Shown in pieces: positions 19,601 to 27,592 of a stretch of 64,000 nucleotides of DNA. Source of the stretch: Acidobacteriota bacterium (GTDB taxonomy: Bacteria > Acidobacteriota > Terriglobia > Bryobacterales > Bryobacteraceae); NCBI GenBank assembly GCA_017307505.1, contig JAFKEE010000020.1, forward strand, positions 310,001 through 374,000, read 5' to 3'. Within the stretch, counting starts at the first letter, position 1. Every line of letters starts with the position of its first letter. The translations under genes and the position numbers were made by a program. The notes beneath the pieces are model-generated. The model searched no databases, had not been told where the DNA came from, and was given only the letters and a program-made list of their open reading frames with translations.

Positions 19601-19718
19601 GCACCATCCCGACAATCGATCCGCCGCCGATCTGCGCTCCGGCCAGGCCGGCCAAGAGCAGGCCGAGAACCAGCGCCAAAGCGGGGCCGCCACCCCGTCT
19701 GGGAATTGCGAACTGCAT
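16689..19718 (-). CDS. TonB-dependent outer-membrane receptor, Oar-like, with regulatory N-terminal domain
   Basis: A 1009-residue outer-membrane transporter. Signal peptide at residues 1-28, then a carboxypeptidase-regulatory/CNA-B-like domain (GMVRDPSAAPVPGVRV... NSEGYYEFPLLAAGPYRI), a plug domain (LPLNGRNFQELVSLQAG... LDGVDMSFGE) and a long beta-barrel ending in a terminal YQVALKYVF strand with the C-terminal Phe. This architecture is abundant in Bryobacterales. AAGGAGA lies 7 bases before the ATG. As first gene of the operon with a sialidase and an N-acetylneuraminate lyase, it probably imports sialic acid or sialylated oligosaccharides. The perfect palindrome at 19788-19809 lies 70 bases upstream. 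Confidence 0.9.
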   Translation of the reverse strand: MQFAIPRRGGGPALALVLGLLLAGLAGAQIGGGSIVGMVRDPSAAPVPGVRVVAHNQDTNEERSVTTNSEGYYEFPLLAAGPYRIRAEAQGFNVVQGEVFTLSTGTRPRIDLALTVGAVSEKIDVSATAPQINTTTTDLGVVMSRTRADELPLNGRNFQELVSLQAGVVSSPSSGAGGRGGISFHGSTALGTNMMLDGVDMSFGEVNGAASFQSAGGGGTLINTVSVEAIQEFKSTASASSAEYGRAGGGVLNITTRSGSNDWHGTLFEFFRNDKLNANDFFSNKNKLGKSPLRWNQFGGNLAGPIRRDKVFFFFNYEGAKVRRQSQVTGNVPTEALLVQLTPELRNTLTTILPPPTNATSNPLIGQHVRNDRSTNDEQTFLTRVDVLLGQQRLAVRHSYNNQDYATPSLSPTMPTTYPMRYQNAVVEHTANLGATMLNELRLGFNRVDLFRNPANYEKIPAYISVQGINASMSNFIHFLPTTYSLADNFTILRGRHSIKMGIDLREVRSVRYQGGPPAYSYTTTADIIAQRPVSVGLSFTTSKGLRTLNTGFYIQDDWRISPKLQVNLGVRYEYSPPLRGGFNVNSSDPYGPYNAAQEPMFASDRNDFGPRVGLVWTPDAAQRTVVRVGGAVSYIMPQAIHYYDMAFISPKLSGVSSFAAADVPASYLVYPNAIAFRTLIQNNPDLLPPSMKLSRSVADYNRRDTYVGMWNLAVQRQVTKTLALQAAYVGQRTLKLISVRPLNLVNPATGTRPVTSLGQVNFEENAANITYNSLEISANQKLWHGLNYDAYFTLADGRGYYAPDDTITFTGGGLQDPLNIAGSNGPLQGLSKRVFRNIFSYSIPGGTHLQNRWLRGALSGWTLRSIIGWRSGLPLNLTSGNDFVGSGRSAGQRPDVVAGVDPYIGSHETQVWLNAAAFSIAGPKAEKRYGNLGYYALRGPSAFTMDSGLHKTFQLTEAQRLTVRLESFNTLNHTTLGNPNTTLNSATFGLITGAGSQRLYQVALKYVF

Positions 19719-19787
19719 GGGTCGTCTCCTTCGTGGCGCGCGGCGCTCCGGACGCGGTTGGCTGCCGCAGCCGAGCCACTTGTTTCA

Positions 19788-19809
19788 TTATCGATAACAA
19801 CATCGATAA
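19788..19809. promoter_or_regulatory. Perfect palindrome between the TonB and GntR genes, candidate operator
   Basis: TTATCGAT, six bases, then ATCGATAA form a perfect 8-bp inverted repeat. A third ATCGAT occurs at 19826-19831. It lies between divergent genes, 70 bases from the TonB receptor start and about 60 from the GntR start. It is the obvious candidate for autoregulatory and operon-repressing binding by the adjacent GntR/FCD protein. Confidence 0.65.
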
Positions 19810-19870
19810 GTCAACCGAAAGTTGGATCGATCATTGAATCGGGCGGGTTCTGTGTGGTAGCCTCGTCCCC

Positions 19871-20578
19871 GTGACCGGTACAGCCAAGGAGTCGTCGCGG
19901 GTCTCTGAAGTCGCTCGCCAATTGAGGGAATCGATCTTTGAGGGCAAGCTTGCGCCGGGCGCGCCGCTTCGGGAACTCACGCTGGCGCGCGAGCTTCAGG
20001 TGAGCCAGGCGACGGTGCGGGAAGCCTTGCAGCGCCTGGAGCATGCCGGGCTGGTGACCCGGCGCCGCAACCTGGGCACCTCCGTCACGCGGCTTTCCCC
20101 GAAGGACGTGCGGGAGCGGCTGGGGTTGCGGGCCCTGCTGGAAGTAATGGCCGCGCGTTCGGCGGCGGAGCGGATGACGGCGGCCGATTTCGAGGAACTG
20201 GAGCGGAGGCTCAACGTCCTGGGCGACAGTGTCGAATCCGACCGTTACTACGAGGCGGCACAGGCGGATCTGGAGTTCCACCGCTACATCTGGCAGTGCT
20301 CGGGCAACGATACGCTTTGCGGCCTGCTGGAGCTGGTGACAGTGCCCCTCTTCGCCTTCATCAGCATCATGCGCAGCCATGGCCTGCACAAGCTGCATGC
20401 CGTGGTGGCGAGCCACACGCCGCTGATCGACGCGCTGCGGAGCAAGGACGCGGCTCGCATCGCGGAGGCCTTCCAGCGGGGAGCCACCGCCTCCTATGAG
20501 CCCTTTCTGCAGGACGAGAGCCCGCGGGTCTCGGCCGAGCTATTCGGTTTCCTGGCCAGCGGCCGGCAAGGTGAGTGA
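19871..20578 (+). CDS. GntR-family regulator, FCD subfamily (NanR-like position)
   Basis: A 235-residue regulator starting at a GTG. An N-terminal winged helix (VSEVARQLRESIFEGKLAPG, LARELQVSQATVREALQRLE, the wing LVTRRRNLGTSVT) is followed by an all-helical FCD ligand domain with the metal-ligand pattern D..H in ADLEFHRYIW and later His residues (VVASHTPLIDAL). It is divergent from the sialic-acid operon with a perfect palindrome between. The sialate regulator NanR of enterobacteria is also a GntR/FCD protein, so a sialic-acid-responsive repressor is a reasonable inference, not shown by sequence. Confidence 0.88.
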   Translation: MTGTAKESSRVSEVARQLRESIFEGKLAPGAPLRELTLARELQVSQATVREALQRLEHAGLVTRRRNLGTSVTRLSPKDVRERLGLRALLEVMAARSAAERMTAADFEELERRLNVLGDSVESDRYYEAAQADLEFHRYIWQCSGNDTLCGLLELVTVPLFAFISIMRSHGLHKLHAVVASHTPLIDALRSKDAARIAEAFQRGATASYEPFLQDESPRVSAELFGFLASGRQGE

Positions 20579-20593
20579 GGGCCGCGCGCGGCC

Positions 20594-23500
20594 CTACTCG
20601 ATGGCTACGTTCGCCCGGCTGACAGAGGCGGCGGACAGTTCCAGTTGGACGGGTACTGCGTTGCCGAGCGGCGCGCCCTCCGGGATACTGACCTGAACCA
20701 CCGTCACGCCCGGCGCGCCGGGCAGGATGCCGACGACTTCGGCCACGGCATCGCCGAACCGGACGGTGAGCCCATTCCATGCACCAGGCGTGCCGCCCAG
20801 CCCGGTAGTGTGAATGGCTACGACGACGCCGCGCTGGGCCGGTTCACCGAGACCGCGGAAATCGCGGACCACACTGAGACGCCCGGAAGCCTGATTGGTG
20901 ATGTACCCATACTGGCCGGGGACCTCGCGCACCGGCAGAATCTGAACGTCGCTGGCGCGCAGGGTGGTTTGCACGGCCGAGGAGGCGCCGGCGGCGGTTT
21001 CCAGAACGATGCTGAGTTCTGAACCCGCATCGAGGCTCGGGCACTGGAACTCCACGCGGTCCGGGCCGGCCCGGAGAACCGGAACAGGAACGCCGTTGAC
21101 CCGCACAGAGGTGCCGCCGAGGACGGAGGAAGCTCCGGTTGGATCAGTGAACTCCTCCCGCCACTGGCTGAGCCAGCGACCTTCCAGCGTGGCCAGCCCT
21201 TGCGGGGTACAGGACAGCGACCGGGCGTTGGTGATGACGGGGTGGCCGGCATCGACAACGACGCGGGTGCGGACGCTCGCCAGGGAGCCGTCCGGATTGG
21301 GGGCGGTGAACTCGATGGCGTACTCGCCTTCCTGTCCGGGCGCCGGGCTCCAGGCAAAGAGGCCCGTGGCTGGCAGGAACGTCGCTCCGGCGGGCAGTTC
21401 AGCGGCAGAGACCTGCGTCAAGGCGCCGGTTCCGCTGCGTGCCGAGACGTAGAAGCGGACACTGTCGCCGGTTCTGACGTTCTGCACTTCGGGTGCGTTC
21501 AGCACGAAGCTGGTCCCGGGCAAGACCGCGAGGCTATCCCGCACGGTGGCGTTCGCCGGGCCGGCAACGATCTCGACGGAGGGGATGGACGCCGCGGCAT
21601 CCACGGAGCCGCGGAACCGGACGGCGCGCTGGTTCGCGGCAGCACGAACGACGGCGGGCAGACGCACACTGCCGCTGGTGGCGGAGACGCCAGCCGACCA
21701 TCCCTCGGGAGCAGTTGGTCCCTCGCTGGTCAGCTCGCACTCGAACTCGTCACCTGCTCGAAGCACGCGGGGCGCGCAGGACAACGCGAGGCTGGCCGGC
21801 ACCGGGGTAAGTTGCGCAGGCATACCGGGAGCCGGCTCGAAGACGACATCGACCAGGTAAGCGGCGTTTGCCCTCACTTGGGCCGGGAAGCCTGGACCGT
21901 AGCCGTAGAGGGCCTCTTCCATAGGTAGGAGGAGGTTGGTCCCGGCAGAGGACGCTGCCCAGCGCGGAGCGCCGCCGGCGAAGTGGCCATAGGGCGCCTG
22001 GTAAGAGACCACGTAGCTTTGGCCGGCCTCCGCGGTGACGGGTGGTGCGAACTCTACCTGCTGCCAGCCCGACTCCGTCTCGTTCTCGAAGCGCGCTCCA
22101 GCGAGCAAGGTGCCGCCATTCGACCAGAGATGCCCGACATGGACGCCCGTGTCCAGCGAGCCTTTGTAGAAGCGCATGCCAGTGATGAGACCGGCCCGGG
22201 TGGCGCGGAATCGCATGCCAACTTCCGTGGCGGCGGTGATGCCGGTATCGGAAACCTCGGGTTCGGCGGCGGCTCCTGCGATGGAGGCCGTGGCGGTGGA
22301 GGCAGCGCTGCGGACCGATTTCGGGAGCGCCGATTGCGTGACGGCCCCCACGGGTGTGGGAGTGATCTCGATGGCGCTGACCATGGGATTGTCGATCACG
22401 GGGACCAACTGGATGACGATCTGGCCGGTGGAGTTCACCGGGAAGTCCCGATCGAGGGCTTTGAGCGCGCCGCCGGCCGCGGAGAAGACGTCCAGGCCGG
22501 TTGTGACTGTCGAGCCGTTGATCGAGACATTGAAGACCCGCTGGCCGGCCCTGGTGTAAGAGAGCTCGGCGAACTTCAGCTTGACGTTATAGCTACCGGA
22601 GGGCGCTGCGAACTGGTACTGGAGCGGCACCTTCTGGGTGTAGCGTTGCCTGGCGTACAGGTCCGGATCCAGTGTGCCTGTGACCACGGAACTGGACTGA
22701 GCGGCGAAGCCGGAGGGATTGGTATCGGCCGCCCAGGTGATGCCCTGGCGATCTGTGTAAGCGGCGCCGCCCGCATTCACCCGCACCAGGGCGGGCGCCG
22801 ACAACTGGGAAGCCAGGGTGCTGGTGAAGCTGGATGATCCGCCGGACAGGGCCGCCGCGATGGTGGCGCTGCTGTTCACGGTGATCACTCCGGCGCTGGC
22901 TACGAAGGCGGCCGATGTCGCGCCGGCCGGCACGGTGACCGAAGCGGGCAGGGTGAGGGTCGCGTTGTCGTCCGAGAGTGTCACGACACTGCCACCGACG
23001 GGTGCGGCGTGGTTCAGAGTCACGGTGCAGGTGGAAGCGCCGTTGGTGTAGAGCGTGGCGGGGGCACAACTGACGCTGGACGGAATGGTGGGCGCCTGCA
23101 GAGTCAACTGGAAGCTGAGGGGCGTGCCCGACAGCGTGGCATCCACGGTGGCGGTGGTATCGGCAGTCACGCTGAGAGCCTTCACCGGGAAGGTGACCGA
23201 GGTCTTGCCGGCTCCGACGGTGACCGAAGACTGGACAGACAGCAGAGCACTGCTTTTCGCCAGAGTGACCGTGCTGCCGGAGGCCGGCGCCGCCTTATCG
23301 AGAGCCACGGTGCAGGTGCCTGCCGCTCCGGACGCGAGAGTAGCCGGAGCGCAGTTGAAGCTGATCAGGGCGGGTGGCGGAACCAGACTGATTGAGAAGG
23401 CGGCCGAGCCGCCGTTGGCGGTGGCCTGGATGGCGGCGGTGGCCTCCGCGGTCACAGCCGACGTGGAGGCATAGAAGGTGGCGGAGTTGGCGCCGGCCGC

Positions 23501-25876
23501 GACGTTGACCGAGGCAGGCACGGTGAGTTCGTTGCTGTTGTCCTTCAGCGATACCAGGGTTCCACTCCCCAGCGATGGCCGGTTCATGGTGACGGTGCAG
23601 AGCGTCGAGCCCTTTGCCGAGAGGGAGGCGGAGGCGCAAGAGAGGCCGGAGGGGACAGACGGCGTCTGCAGGTTCAACTGGAAGGTGAGAGAACTGCCTG
23701 ACAACGCAGCGTTGACGTTGGCCGGGGCGTCGGAAGGGACAGAGAGCACCTTGAGGGAGAACGCCGCCGCGGTTTTTCCGGCGGCAACGAGGACCGAGCC
23801 AGGGACGGTGAGCAAGGCGCTGCCTGTTGTCACCGCGACGCTGCTGCCATTGACGAGCGCGGGTTTGTCGAGGGTGACGGTGCAGGAAGCGAGTCCGGCC
23901 GATGTGAGGACCGCCGGGCTGCAGGTGAAACCGGTGAGGGCAGGGGGCGGAGTGAGGTTGAGCGCGAAGCTGGCGGCCGCACCGCCGATGGTGGCGGTGA
24001 GGGTGGCGGTGCTGTCAGCAGGCACGGCGGAGGCAGCGGCGTAGAAGGTGACCGAGGAGGAGCTTGTGGCCACGGTGACCGAGGCTGGAACGCTCAGCAA
24101 GGAGCTGTTGCCGGAGAGCGTCACGGAGGCGCCCCCACCCGGCGCGGGGCGATTCAGGGTGACAGTGCAGAGGGTGGAGGTGTTGGAGGTCAGCGTGGGG
24201 TAGACACAGGTGAGGCTGGTTGGCACGAGGGCCGCCACCAACTTCAACGAGAAGGTTTGCGTGACCCCAGACAGGGCGGCGCTGAGGGTGGCGGCGCTGT
24301 CGGCGGAGAAGCTGAGCGCCTTCACTGCGAACGTGCCCGAGGAACTGCCGGCGGGCACCGTCAGGGAAGGTGGCAACGAGACCAGGGCGCTGCTGCTGGC
24401 GAGGGTCACCGGGCTGCCGCCCGCGGGGGCCGCGGCGCTCAGGGTGACGGTACAGGTTCCGGTGGCTCCGGTCGCCAGGCTGGCGGGTGCGCAGGAGATG
24501 CCGGTGAGGAGGGCCGCCGGCTGGAGGCTCAGCAGGAAGGCGACGGAGGAGCCGTTCAGGGTTGCGGTGATGGAGGCCGTGCCGGCAACGCTGATGCCGG
24601 ACGCAGTGGCGGTGAAGGTAGCGGAAGACGACCCGGCAGGGACCGTCACGGAGGAAGGCACCGTGAGCGCGGCGTGGTTGTCCGCCAAGGAGACCACGGC
24701 GCCACCGGCAGGGGCGGTGCCGTTCAGGGTGAGTGTGCAGAGAGTCGAGCCCGACCCCGTGATGGCGGTTGGGGCGCAGGTGAGATTCGTCAGCAGGATG
24801 GAGGGCAACAGGCCGACGGTCCAACTCGCGGAAGATCCATTCAGAGCGGCACTGACGGTGGCGGTGGCAGCGACGGTGATGGAGGCGACGGCGGCCGTGG
24901 CCGTGAACGAGGCGGTGGTGGAGCCAGAAGGCACGAGGAGGGAGGCAGGCACGGCGAGGGCCGAGGTGGTGCTGGACAGGGCAACCAGGGATCCCCCATA
25001 CGGCGCGGAGCGGGAGAGGCTGACGGTGCAGACCGTGGATCCGGTACCGGTGATGGAAGCAGCGGTGCAGCCCAGTTTCGTCAGGAGCGCGGCGGGGTAG
25101 AGGCCCACGGCAGCGCTCGCGGAGGAGCCGTTGAGGGAAGCGGTGATGGTGGCCGTGCTGGAAGCCGAGACCGACGCAGCCGTGGCCGGGAATGCGGCGG
25201 AAGTGGAGCCTGCCGGCACCGTGACGGAGGCGGGGACGGTCAGGACGGCGCTGTTGTCAGCGAGGGTGACCAGGCTGCCGCCCGCCGGTGCGGGTTGGGT
25301 CAAGGTCACCGTGCAGGTGGTGGAACCGGAGCCCGTGAGGGTGGCGGACGAGCAGGCAAGAGCAGAGACGCCAGTGGCCACTCCGGATAAGGTGACGGTG
25401 CCCTGCGCGCCCGAAGAGCTGAGCCGATCGCCGGTCAACGACGAAGCGGACGTCTCCAATACCTGAATGGGCGTGTTGAGCCTTGCGCCGACGGAAGTGG
25501 TCAGGACGACGGAGGCGACGACCCCGTTGGGAATTGTGCTGGTGTTCATGCCGGCCAACAGGCAAGTGACCTGGCCCACCGAACTCGTGCAGTAGAGGTT
25601 TTTGGAGGCGGTGGCCGCCGAGGGACCGGCTACCACACGGAACGAGGAGAGGTCCGTGGCGGGATAGGCGAGGGTCCATTGGAGCGCCGAGGGCTGGACG
25701 CCGGCGGCGGTCATCGTCAGATCGAGGGTGAGACTTCCGCCGGCGGGGGCCGATCCGGATGAAAGCGACAGGGAGACCTGGGCGGTGGAAGCGAAAGCCG
25801 GAACAAGAAGTACAGATGAAAGCAGGGCCCACTTCTTCAGGGGACGAATGAGTGCGCTAAAGACTACGTTCCTCAC
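20594..25876 (-). CDS. Giant secreted repeat protein with cohesin-like, malectin-like, DUF4082-like and Solibacter C-terminal domains
   Basis: A 1760-residue exported protein. The signal peptide ends near LVPAFAS. Residues about 32-165 look like a cohesin-type beta-sandwich (LSSGSAPAGGSLTLDL, ending VVASVVLTTS). Then come nine tandem repeats of about 95 residues (to about 1030), each with two cysteines roughly 14 apart (LxC...CTVTL) and a VPxSVxVPAG core, apparently Ig/Calx-beta-like. Next are a malectin-like domain (RVNAGGAAYTDRQGITWAAD), a DUF4082-like domain (GMRFRATRAGLITGMRFYKG), a divergent tenth repeat, a putative Ig domain, and a terminal domain (GYITNQASGRLSVV... VQVSIPEGAPLGNAVPVQL) matching the Solibacter C-terminal type. 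It is probably a cell-surface adhesion or carbohydrate-binding protein. The gene is convergent with the GntR gene. Confidence 0.85.
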   Translation of the reverse strand: MRNVVFSALIRPLKKWALLSSVLLVPAFASTAQVSLSLSSGSAPAGGSLTLDLTMTAAGVQPSALQWTLAYPATDLSSFRVVAGPSAATASKNLYCTSSVGQVTCLLAGMNTSTIPNGVVASVVLTTSVGARLNTPIQVLETSASSLTGDRLSSSGAQGTVTLSGVATGVSALACSSATLTGSGSTTCTVTLTQPAPAGGSLVTLADNSAVLTVPASVTVPAGSTSAAFPATAASVSASSTATITASLNGSSASAAVGLYPAALLTKLGCTAASITGTGSTVCTVSLSRSAPYGGSLVALSSTTSALAVPASLLVPSGSTTASFTATAAVASITVAATATVSAALNGSSASWTVGLLPSILLTNLTCAPTAITGSGSTLCTLTLNGTAPAGGAVVSLADNHAALTVPSSVTVPAGSSSATFTATASGISVAGTASITATLNGSSVAFLLSLQPAALLTGISCAPASLATGATGTCTVTLSAAAPAGGSPVTLASSSALVSLPPSLTVPAGSSSGTFAVKALSFSADSAATLSAALSGVTQTFSLKLVAALVPTSLTCVYPTLTSNTSTLCTVTLNRPAPGGGASVTLSGNSSLLSVPASVTVATSSSSVTFYAAASAVPADSTATLTATIGGAAASFALNLTPPPALTGFTCSPAVLTSAGLASCTVTLDKPALVNGSSVAVTTGSALLTVPGSVLVAAGKTAAAFSLKVLSVPSDAPANVNAALSGSSLTFQLNLQTPSVPSGLSCASASLSAKGSTLCTVTMNRPSLGSGTLVSLKDNSNELTVPASVNVAAGANSATFYASTSAVTAEATAAIQATANGGSAAFSISLVPPPALISFNCAPATLASGAAGTCTVALDKAAPASGSTVTLAKSSALLSVQSSVTVGAGKTSVTFPVKALSVTADTTATVDATLSGTPLSFQLTLQAPTIPSSVSCAPATLYTNGASTCTVTLNHAAPVGGSVVTLSDDNATLTLPASVTVPAGATSAAFVASAGVITVNSSATIAAALSGGSSSFTSTLASQLSAPALVRVNAGGAAYTDRQGITWAADTNPSGFAAQSSSVVTGTLDPDLYARQRYTQKVPLQYQFAAPSGSYNVKLKFAELSYTRAGQRVFNVSINGSTVTTGLDVFSAAGGALKALDRDFPVNSTGQIVIQLVPVIDNPMVSAIEITPTPVGAVTQSALPKSVRSAASTATASIAGAAAEPEVSDTGITAATEVGMRFRATRAGLITGMRFYKGSLDTGVHVGHLWSNGGTLLAGARFENETESGWQQVEFAPPVTAEAGQSYVVSYQAPYGHFAGGAPRWAASSAGTNLLLPMEEALYGYGPGFPAQVRANAAYLVDVVFEPAPGMPAQLTPVPASLALSCAPRVLRAGDEFECELTSEGPTAPEGWSAGVSATSGSVRLPAVVRAAANQRAVRFRGSVDAAASIPSVEIVAGPANATVRDSLAVLPGTSFVLNAPEVQNVRTGDSVRFYVSARSGTGALTQVSAAELPAGATFLPATGLFAWSPAPGQEGEYAIEFTAPNPDGSLASVRTRVVVDAGHPVITNARSLSCTPQGLATLEGRWLSQWREEFTDPTGASSVLGGTSVRVNGVPVPVLRAGPDRVEFQCPSLDAGSELSIVLETAAGASSAVQTTLRASDVQILPVREVPGQYGYITNQASGRLSVVRDFRGLGEPAQRGVVVAIHTTGLGGTPGAWNGLTVRFGDAVAEVVGILPGAPGVTVVQVSIPEGAPLGNAVPVQLELSAASVSRANVAIE

Positions 25877-26105
25877 ACTCCACCATCGGCGGGGCGAGGG
25901 CGGTCCACCAGAGTCGAATCGAAAGGAATGCGAAGGTGGCGGGGGGAGCCGCCGGGGCGTTGCGGGCTGGGCAACGCCCGGGTGGGGGAACAGAGCGGTA
26001 GCGGGGTGTTGAGCGGTTCGGGTGTCAAAGATCTTGGGGCGGGGATAGTGGGTTCGTTTGGTTGGCGGGCCAGCCGGGGTGGGTCAGGCGGTGGTCCGAG
26101 GCGGG

Positions 26106-27173
26106 CTATGGGCCGTTTGGGAAGAGAGTGGAGCGCCCGCCCGAGGCTTGGGTTTGATTTGGAGGGGCGGTGGGCGAAGGGTCCTGGAGCTTTGGCAGGC
26201 AGTCGTCCAAAGAGAGGCAGTCCGGCGGGATTCCGTCTGGGCCTGGGTCGCTAGAGAGGCCTCGTGTAAAGCTCTGATTCCAATTGGGTTGCTCGGAATT
26301 TGCCGCTCGCGTCTGTGTGCTGGGAAGGAGCACGGGAGAGTGCCTGGGAGGATGCTGGGGCGCAGCGGGCGGTTGGCTAACGGGGATCCGGTTGGCGACA
26401 GTTCCGGGCCGAGCGGTGGCTTCGTTTGGGAGCGGTGGCGCAGCAGGGCAGCGGAGATAGAGCTGGTAGCGGCCCCGGATTGGACCGATGGTTGGAGGTT
26501 TGGGCGGCTGCGGCGGTTGCGGGGGCTGGGGTGCTCCGACACGGCAGGTGTAGACGCCGGAAAGATCTCCGAAGCTCCAACCGCTGTCGTTGTAGGAGAT
26601 GGGAATGGTGCTGTCGGGGCCGAGGACAGAGGGGGTGATCCCGGAGAGCGTGGATCCGCCACCCGCTCCGGCAGCCATGGTCTTCGGGGCTTCCGCTTCG
26701 ACAGCGGCGGACTGGGCGGCGAGGGCGGCCAGGGAGCGCTCCACCTGGTTGATGCGGTGAGCGATCCAGCGGTAGTAGGTCAAGAGTCCTTTCACGGCGG
26801 CGAGCTGTTGAGCGACCCAGCGGGCGGCCTGGTCGGTGCTGCCGTCGGTTTCGGCGCAGGCGGTGTCGAAGAGGGTGCGTTCGAGGGCGCGCCAGCGGAT
26901 CTCGTGGGCCTGGAGCATGCAGCGGTTGATGAGCAGCAGGCGGGCCTTGGTATCGGTGCAGGGGGCGGTGCGGCGGAGGGCGTCGTGGAACCACTCGACC
27001 GCGAAGTGCCAGGGCAGTTCGAAGACGAAGGGGCACGGCGGCGTTTTGCGGGCGTTCTGCGAGGAGGTGCGTTTGCCGGCTTCGGTCCGGGGGCCGGTGG
27101 ATTTGCGGGCGTTGGCCTGATTGGCGGCGAGGCGGCGGGCGGAGACGGCGAGTTTGGGCGTGCCGGCGGACAT
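26106..27173 (-). CDS. Conserved acidobacterial hypothetical protein with N-terminal ARKSTGPRT motif
   Basis: A 355-residue protein. The N-terminus (AANQANARKSTGPRTEAGK) is a motif I recognise from many Solibacter/Bryobacterales hypothetical proteins. Residues about 45-160 are helical, with conserved Trp/Tyr positions (FVFELPWHFAVEWFHDALR). The C-terminal 170 residues are Pro-rich and low-complexity. GGAGGT lies about 9 bases before the ATG. A small ORF ends only 2 bases upstream, suggesting an operon. No function is known to me. The gap to the giant repeat gene (25877-26105) holds nothing I can name. Confidence 0.65.
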   Translation of the reverse strand: MSAGTPKLAVSARRLAANQANARKSTGPRTEAGKRTSSQNARKTPPCPFVFELPWHFAVEWFHDALRRTAPCTDTKARLLLINRCMLQAHEIRWRALERTLFDTACAETDGSTDQAARWVAQQLAAVKGLLTYYRWIAHRINQVERSLAALAAQSAAVEAEAPKTMAAGAGGGSTLSGITPSVLGPDSTIPISYNDSGWSFGDLSGVYTCRVGAPQPPQPPQPPKPPTIGPIRGRYQLYLRCPAAPPLPNEATARPGTVANRIPVSQPPAAPQHPPRHSPVLLPSTQTRAANSEQPNWNQSFTRGLSSDPGPDGIPPDCLSLDDCLPKLQDPSPTAPPNQTQASGGRSTLFPNGP

Positions 27174-27175
27174 GG

Positions 27176-27412
27176 TTAACGGACCTCCGGCGAAGTCCTG
27201 GACACGGCCAGGGATTGCGTTTGGAACCTATGAGACGGGTGGCCAGCGGCGAAGCCAGGCCCTGGGTCGAACTGGGAGCCGGGCGGGCAGGTGGGGGCTT
27301 TGATCGCCGCGGCGCCGGCGGCCGCACTCCTGTTCAAGGTGGCATCCAGTTCCTGGATGTTGCGAGCGAAGGCGACAGCGGCCTTCCCTTCCCGATATTC
27401 GTTGCTGCGCAT
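27176..27412 (-). CDS. Small hypothetical protein upstream of the ARKSTGPRT-type gene
   Basis: A 78-residue frame starting MRSNEYREGKAAVAFARN. A GGAG lies about 10 bases before the ATG. The N-terminal half is predicted helical and alanine-rich; the C-terminal half is Pro/Gly-rich. Its stop lies 2 bases before the start of the next gene, whose ribosome site falls inside it, which favours a real translated frame. No family recognised. Confidence 0.4.
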   Translation of the reverse strand: MRSNEYREGKAAVAFARNIQELDATLNRSAAAGAAAIKAPTCPPGSQFDPGPGFAAGHPSHRFQTQSLAVSRTSPEVR

Positions 27413-27592
27413 AGTATCTCGTCTCCGCCAAGATGATACTCACGCGCGACCAAGGGCTAATCAAGAAAATGTCTGTAATCCGCTGAAAATAACGGGACGG
27501 GATTATTTTTAGATCCTGTCACCGCCTTTTCTTCTCCCCGGCTGTTTCAGGGAGAAGTCCGGGCATGTCCGCGCACCGGGCCTCGCGCCCAG

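Noticed and set aside
22600-25800. Periodic DNA repeats resembling a satellite or CRISPR-like array
   Set aside because: The periodicity of about 285 bases comes from nine 95-residue protein repeats and has no short direct repeats with unique spacers. No CRISPR array or cas gene was seen in the window.
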